64,000 nucleotides of DNA from Aquanectria penicillioides. Lineage: Eukaryota; Ascomycota; Sordariomycetes; Hypocreales; Nectriaceae. Both the position numbers and the translations under genes were made by a program. The stretch spans positions 757,001-821,000 of the forward strand of contig PYIU01000011.1 of NCBI GenBank assembly GCA_003415625.1. Direction: 5' to 3'. The notes below the pieces were generated by a model that saw nothing but the letters and a program-made list of their open reading frames with translations, made no database searches and was not told the origin of the DNA. This document shows, piece after piece, positions 58,277-64,000 of this stretch; position 1 is the first letter of the stretch; the number at the start of each line of letters is the position of its first letter.

Positions 58277-58512
58277 TTGGAGATTATGTTCAAGGCAAAG
58301 AGGAAATGTGAGTTTTCTAACAGGGCACGCGCATAGTACTAGTATTAGATCTTATCATACACTCTCACACCCTATATATGACTCTTCCTACCCCGTTAAG
58401 TGTGGAAATAAGGACGGAACACGTACAATGGCCATCATTAAGGGTATCAATAGCTTTTAATTCCGAAGAGTAACATCATAAACCATACATGCAATCGTTC
58501 AGCCTCATCCAA
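58277..58512. other. Convergent intergenic region
   Basis: It holds the 3' ends of the dehydrogenase and DUF2235 genes; no other content. Confidence 0.5.
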
Positions 58513-60254
58513 TTACAACCCAAGGGAAATTCCCAACAACTGTGCTTCACGCACGCTCAATGGAGCCTCGTTGATAACTTGTGGCTCCATGGAATCAAAC
58601 GACTCAACTCTCCTCCCACCCTTGCCCCTGTCACCATTCCTTTCCCAGGAAAAAGTTCCATCAGTACCCTCCTTTAGGGTATAGCCCGGCACAGCCGGTG
58701 TGCCTTCGACGCGCCCGTAGCCGCGAAGGCGAGCGGCCATGTGGATGGACTCATTTGTTTGCATTGCGTTGCGGTACCAGCTACCAGGTATGCGGATCTT
58801 GCGGCCCATCAGGCGCCACAGACCCTTAGTAGGACGACGGATAGGGTCATAAGCCCATCCATCACGATGAACATCTGACAGTGAAGATTGACTGCCGGTG
58901 CGTGGAAATCGCACACCAAGTTTCTCCTCGTCAAACACGATGCCAGCAGCTCCTTCGAGATTGGCAATCACCCAAGCAAGCACGACATCAGCAATACAAC
59001 CAGTCTCGTCCTCGTTGGCAACATCACCGTGGCTTCCAGGAAACCAAACTTGAACAAGTGTTTGGTTGGCATTATTTGGGATGTGCATGAGAGTAGGTTG
59101 GAAGGGTCCCCTAGTCTCATGCAAAGCAAGAGCATGGAACATGGCGTCAACGTCTAGAGAGGCGAGATTAGAAGATATTCATGTGAGAGGGTGGTAGATT
59201 GACATACTGGACGCGGCGTTTGTCTCCATGAATTGTTGCCTTTTGATAAAGGGTGTGAGAACATTAAAGAGTCCGAAGATGCCGGTATGAGGGATTCCGA
59301 GAGACCCAACGGTGTCAATGCACATCACTACTAAGTCGTCAGCACTAAATGTTCAAATGAAAGGATTCGAAACAGGCAACTACAAAATACAGATGGGAAA
59401 ACGAGACAGAAAAAAAAAACCAAGAATAGACAGAGGTGTGCAAGGGAAAAGTGAGAAAGGGAAGGGCATGCAGACTGGGAGGCAAAGTCAGGAAGACATA
59501 CGAGCTTTGATGCGCACATCACGGCCTGAAGGTGTCGTGTTAGGAGTGCATGACAACGTAGTTGGACATTTATAGGCAGCCTCACAATGATATTTCTTTC
59601 TCAAGTGAGAGGTGACGCCTCTCTTGAGAAACTTTCCGGAAGTGTACTTCTCGTAGAGGTCATGTAGTATGTGACGGTCACGGCTACCTGGGAGCCCGAC
59701 ACGGTCTAGGAAGCCAACAAAGCTTCGGCCGGTGTAAGAGCCTGGGGTTGGGTCAGAATACGGTTTTGCATAGGGGATTCACGGTGTTAAACTTACCCCG
59801 GCTGTAGCCAATGACGATTGTCTCATCACCAGGCTGATAGTTTGTAGCCAAATCAGTGATGGCGTCTATGATGTTGGTCTCAACTTGGTGGGTGGCGAGG
59901 CCGCCTAGGATTGGTAAGAATAGGCAAGACGGGACCGGAAGGGCAAGGCATGAGTTAGGAAGAGAATTGAAAGAAGGGAAAGTCAAGAAAGGAAAACAGC
60001 AGAGAAGAATATGTTGTGATGAAAAGAGACTGTAATTAAACTGATGACTTACCTCCAACATACTTCTCAACCCATCCGTTCCGTGCTCCGACGCCCGGAA
60101 CATAGTGGATCTCAAGGTTGGGAGACTCGGCAATGAGATCCACAACAGCGGCTAGCAGCGTGTTGTAGGACCTTGAGTTCCGGTCGGCCCAAGTGCCGTC
60201 GAAAATGTAGAGCCGTTGCCGTGGTTGGCTAGGGCGAGAGAGGACTGGAGCCAT
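58513..60254 (-). CDS. DUF2235 (Tle1-like) alpha/beta-hydrolase
   Basis: Five exons on the minus strand (60254-60053, 59904-59797, 59741-59502, 59330-59208, 59153-58513), all joining in phase, give 437 residues. The N-terminal FDGTW (18-22) and the following NT are the family's first signature. The nucleophile elbow appears as GYSRG with serine 102, then MCIDTVGSLG and a late aspartate/histidine region NVDAMFHALALHE. DUF2235 proteins include the Tle1 phospholipase effectors of bacterial type VI systems and many fungal relatives of unknown role; they are likely lipases or esterases. There is no signal peptide with this start; the frame extends 18 codons further upstream to 60308. No cognate immunity or transport gene is adjacent, so a toxin role should not be assumed. 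Confidence 0.87.
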
Positions 60255-61084
60255 GTGAAGAAGAGAGAAGAGTGATAACGCACAAATGTGTCTGTGAGGC
60301 GATGACACGGATGTGTTGGAAGTGAGAGAGGAGCAGGATCACAACGCGCACTTGTGTTGGAACTCGATGACTTTATAGTGAGAGGGATCAGTGCGATGGC
60401 CAATCCCAAGGCTTGAACAAAGCACTGCGACGTAGCAATGCGATATTCTTGGTGTCAGCACTAGCAGGGCAATGCGACAGCCGAGAGCAATGCGACTGGC
60501 TACGAGATGGCCCGGCGTTCCCCGTTCACACCACTCAGGAGGGCAGTGCGACGCTAAGAGCAATGCGACGGCAGTGCGACAGCCAACCGTGAGGCCATCA
60601 CGAGCAATGCGACTGTCGCAGTGACGTCGGGACCAGTGCGACAGCAGTGCGATAACCAATGACATTGTGAGAACTCTTGGGGGCAGTGCAATCATCCCCA
60701 CTCCAAATACGAGGTCATCCCAGGCTCGAGGAGACCCATAGAAAACAGTGCGATGGCCAATGAAGCTGCAAGCGAGTTCGACAGCTCGTCTCTCTTCTCG
60801 TGGGAGCAAGTCCAGCAGCATCGCAGCCAATGACATCTTCCAACTTTTAGTAGCCAATGGGACGCCAGGTGTTATCCCACTCGCCACAAACACTGCTGAG
60901 CCACTTCCGCCACACTCACCATCTCACATGATTAGTCACCTGACATCGTCCCGAGCTTTCGTCGCATTGCTACCTATTGCCAGTCCACAAATGTGCGCCC
61001 GACTCAAGCACCGCATCGCAATGCGTCCAAGCCGGCAACAATAACATAGACCGGAGATGCGCCGCGCCGTTAGCTTTTGGGCAG
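60255..61084. promoter_or_regulatory. Divergent promoter region with TGCGA/CCAAT repeat array
   Basis: This stretch separates the DUF2235 gene from the zinc-cluster/C2H2 gene. It contains about twelve copies of a TGCGA core, mostly as CARTGCGAC or CAGTGCGATGGCCAATGA-like units, between about 60388 and 60760. CCAAT words lie at 60400, 60656, 60757, 60827 and 60855. Confidence 0.6.
60388..60760 (+). repeat. Degenerate direct-repeat array with TGCGA core
   Basis: Irregularly spaced copies of a short unit (for example GCAATGCGAC, CAGTGCGACAGC, CAGTGCGATGGCCAAT) recur about twelve times. The spacing varies, so it is either a decayed minisatellite or an array of protein-binding sites. Confidence 0.75.
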
Positions 61085-63012
61085 ATGGATGAGCCGCCCG
61101 CAAGTCTCCAACCTGAGACGGCCGCAACCAAGGTGCGCTGGTTTCCTCACGCTTCTGAGACGCGCTCTTTGGTCATGACTAATGGTCAAATACAGGGAAA
61201 ACACCAAGATGACATTCCTCAGAGCCAGGATGAGGATACGAGCAATGCTATGAAAAGTACAGTTGCTCGGCCCAAAGCGAATAATAGTCAACAGCCATCA
61301 AAAAATCGACGCACACTCAACTTTTATAAATGTGAAAATTGCAGAAAGGATAAGAAGAAGGAAAGCCGTCTTCATATAAACACGCGTGAAATAAGCAAAC
61401 AAACACTAACGTTTCACAGTGCCTACCGGTCAACCGCAAGCCTCCTCAAAAATGTGATCGTTGCGAGGCAAAAGGATATGCATGCTCAGATCCCGTCAGG
61501 ACGGATCCGCACAGGAAAGGAATCGTCCAGGACAACGAGCCCGCCACTCCTGAGGAATCTGGGCCTAGTCATGAACTTGACCCGCTCCCAGAAAGTGATG
61601 CTTCTCTCCCGAGTCGCCAACCCGTGGGGTTGACCCCGAGACCAGCCACTGGGCCAGAAGCAAGGCCAGAAGCAGGGTCGTCGAATACGAGCGCGGTGCC
61701 TAAAAACCCTATTCGCAGGTTTCGACCATCACCTACGTCCCATTCAACAAGGCCATCAAATTTGAATGTGGTGTCCAGACCAGCATCTACGCTCCCAGCA
61801 TTCCCCATCAACGCGGACGGGACGTTGCGTTATACTCCTCTGCCCTCTATCGAGAGGACAGAAATCCCTCCCTCCATCTCCAGTCACAACCTGGAACTTG
61901 ATGCACTCAATTCCTATTCCGTTTATGAGGAACCAGCAAAAGATCCCACTACCATAAGGTCGAACACCGGGAAAAGGCCACCTCGACGCCGAAGTCACAG
62001 CCCAGACCATAGCAGTCCCCCCAGAGCGTCGAAACGGAGCAAACTAGACGGACCTCGATTCCTCGCGTGTCCTTTCTGGAAAATGGACCCTACGGAATAC
62101 CGTGAGTGTTACACCAAGAAGCTCTCGTCGATGAGCCGTCTTAAACAACACTTGGGCAGGTCACACATGGTTCGGCAACGTTGCCAGCGTTGCTTGGAGA
62201 CGTTTCCAAGCGGGGAATTACTCCAGAGACATCAACGAGCAGTTGAACCGTGTCCAGTAAATAAGCCTGGGCCTCGAGACACATCAGACAAGCAGGCTAG
62301 CGAGATTATGCGAAAGCCGCGGCGAGGTAAAACTCAGGAAGAGGAATGGTTCCGAGTGTGGCACATTCTTTTCCCCGATGCCGGTGCTCCCAGTTCACCC
62401 TATCTAGATCTGAGCCTATCACATGAGCTAGCTGGATTTCATGAGTTTTGCAACGCTCAGGGACCAGCGATAATGCTCCAAGAAATTGAAGAAATCGGAT
62501 ATCCACTCGATCTTGACTCGGATCGACTTGATCTTTTTCGAGAAGTCTTAAGCCGAGGATTGGATTCTCTATTCAAAAAATGGGCAATGAAAAGCTCGCC
62601 CAATCTTGACGGTGTATTAAGCAAGGATAGCGCATTCTACAGTGGCGTTCGACCTCCAGACAGTGGTCTTGGCAGTCTCGGTCCTCCCGTTAACCCAGCA
62701 CAGGTTGGTCCGTCAAGAGATGGGGATTCAGCCCTGAGCCGAGATTTTGACTCTCTGTTTGAAAAATTGCCCACGAAAAGCTCATCCAAGCATGACGGTG
62801 TATCAAGCAAGGATAGCGCATTCTACAGTGACATTCGGCCTCCAGGCAGTGATCTTGGCAGTCTCAGCCGCCCCGTCGACCTCAGACAGACCAGTCCCTC
62901 GAGAGATGGGGGTTCAGAGATTCCCAGCGATCTTGCAGATTTTGCATTTGAAGATCGGGTTGATACTGCGTTCGATGAATATTTGCAATTCATGGAGCAG
63001 GACGCACTTTAG
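61085..63012 (+). CDS. Zinc-cluster and C2H2-like zinc-finger protein with an aberrant splice donor
   Basis: Two exons, 61085-61360 and 61420-63012, give 622 residues. They are joined by a 59-nt intron that has a CACTAAC branch point and a TTTCACAG acceptor, but its first bases are GA (GAAAGC), not GT. Splicing there makes YKCENCRKDKKKCLPVN then KCDRCEAKGYAC, a C-x2-C-x6-C-x10-C-x2-C-x6-C cluster at residues 83-114. A second zinc-binding region at 61.6-62.3 kb reads FLACPFWKMD...LKQHLGRSHM...RCQRCLETF...HQRAV, C2H2-like. The C-terminus holds a 62-residue tandem duplication (DSLF..KSS..DGV..SKDSAFYS). It is probably a nuclear regulator with two zinc modules. If the GA donor is not used, the mRNA runs into a frameshift after the first three cysteines. 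Confidence 0.8.
62551..62922 (+). repeat. In-frame 186-bp tandem duplication
   Basis: Copy 1 is 62551-62736 and copy 2 is 62737-62922. Both begin with GAT-TTGGA/GACTCTCT and share long stretches such as AGCAAGGATAGCGCATTCTA. The period is a multiple of three, so both encode a 62-residue unit in the same frame. Confidence 0.85.
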
Positions 63013-64000
63013 CCGTGCCTCACGGAGCGCCAGCATATTAAAGAGGACGCCAGCTAGGCGGCCAAAACAAACACTTCATTTTGAATCCTAATATCAGCTA
63101 GATTTTGTCTATCATTGCCGCCACAAATTTCTTCCGAGAAACCAGAGCCAATCCAATATTGAAGAAATTGATACTCAGTGTAGCCAGTATCTGCTCGCTA
63201 GACCATATTAGTTGAATAAACCCATAAACAAGAAGTTGGCATGCAGAGAGTCGGGCACCACAAAGAGTGGTAAAAAAGAAACCATTATTTCACATAACCA
63301 AATAAACCTCGTTAAGATCATTATATCGTTATCCTAACCTGAGGTATTGCAAGAAAGAGCATTACCGTATCTACAGTGCAGTGCAAATGAGTTCTCTGGA
63401 TACTGAAATGCAGGAAATGCTATTAAAAACTGGGATGATAAATAGTAGAGGAATCTTCCAATTAGGCGCCCTGCAATCGGTGCCGACATGGTGTTCGAGT
63501 ATCCTATAGTCTTCCATAGAGACACATAGCTGTTCAGTTTCCATGCATTCTAACAGATATTTGCGGCCTCTGTACGCCATTCGCGTTCAAAATTTAGACA
63601 TTTCATCTATGACAAAGCACTTTGGCCCATTTAACTCACAACCCATTGTCCTCGGAGAACCCTAGGACTGACGTGTTGATTCCATACTGCGCCTCCACCT
63701 CAGCTGACTGCTTGTGGAGTCAACTCGGGAAACCCCGAAGCTAATAACACCACATCGCATTGCTGCGTGGTCACCACTGGAACATTGTCAGCACTTTATT
63801 GCAGGGCCTTTTGTGGTAAAACATATGTTGGCTCGGCTTGGCTTTCGTTGTAAGGCTAATTGGGCTGATCAACTAACAGGGCTGACCCGTAAAGGACAAG
63901 CAATCCTTGTGTTGATAATGCCCGAGAGTTCTCGAGAGTGGGATTTTTGCGGGTGTGTTCTGTACATACCCGGCTACACACAACACAGCCTCCGTCAGCT
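63013..64000. other. Right-end gene-free region
   Basis: The last 990 bases show no convincing gene. Short frames lack motifs, and any gene here would continue outside the window. Confidence 0.5.

Noticed and set aside
60339..60893. Open frame of 184 codons on the minus strand
   Set aside because: It runs through the TGCGA/CCAAT repeat array and translates it into repeated Cys-Arg-Ile-Ala stretches; no domain and no start context.

Overview
The window is nuclear DNA of a filamentous ascomycete (Pezizomycotina). Signs of this are short introns of about 45-70 nt with CTAAC-type branch points, three zinc-cluster or fungal_trans-type regulators, a HET-domain gene, a Clr5 domain, a fungal rhodopsin-type membrane protein, two P450s, and a retrotransposon reduced to AT-rich sequence by repeat-induced point mutation (RIP). 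I found no tRNA or rRNA gene. All gene models were spliced by eye from reading frame, splice signals and family motifs. No search or alignment program was run.

Left part (1-16.1 kb). The 3' end of a HET gene is followed by a compact oxidative cluster: a Zn2Cys6 regulator, an FMN-binding flavin-reductase-like protein, a cupin, a P450 and a Rieske non-heme iron oxygenase. The set looks like a co-regulated pathway that oxidises a small, possibly aromatic, molecule. Its substrate cannot be read from the sequence. A 331-bp MITE-like element with long inverted repeats lies next, then a Clr5-ankyrin repeat protein of about 1,119 residues.

Middle (16-38 kb). This holds an unrecognised glycosylated membrane protein, a GT64-type glycosyltransferase, and a gene-poor stretch interrupted by a complete Ty1/copia LTR retrotransposon (24805-30308). 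The element has 259-bp LTRs and a 5-bp ATTTC target duplication, and its coding region is destroyed by RIP. Beyond it are an aminoglycoside-phosphotransferase-like kinase and a seven-helix rhodopsin-domain protein.

Right part (38-64 kb). A second metabolic group holds an MmgE/PrpD-family lyase, a family 2 polysaccharide-synthase-like glycosyltransferase, a Zn2Cys6 regulator, a second P450 and an amino-acid/choline-type permease. It is followed by an HRI1-family protein, a GH16 GPI-type wall glucanase, a zinc-cluster-less fungal_trans-type regulator with a GC-AG intron, a short-chain dehydrogenase, a DUF2235 (Tle1-like) hydrolase, and a regulator combining a zinc cluster with C2H2-like motifs.

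Several genes carry unusual joins: an in-frame or frame-breaking defect in the 43-45 kb regulator, a GA 5' splice site at 61361, and a GC donor at 55764. The most distinctive non-genic signal is that the RIP-destroyed retroelement kept its CpA/TpG sites almost only where they sit in GCA/TGC.
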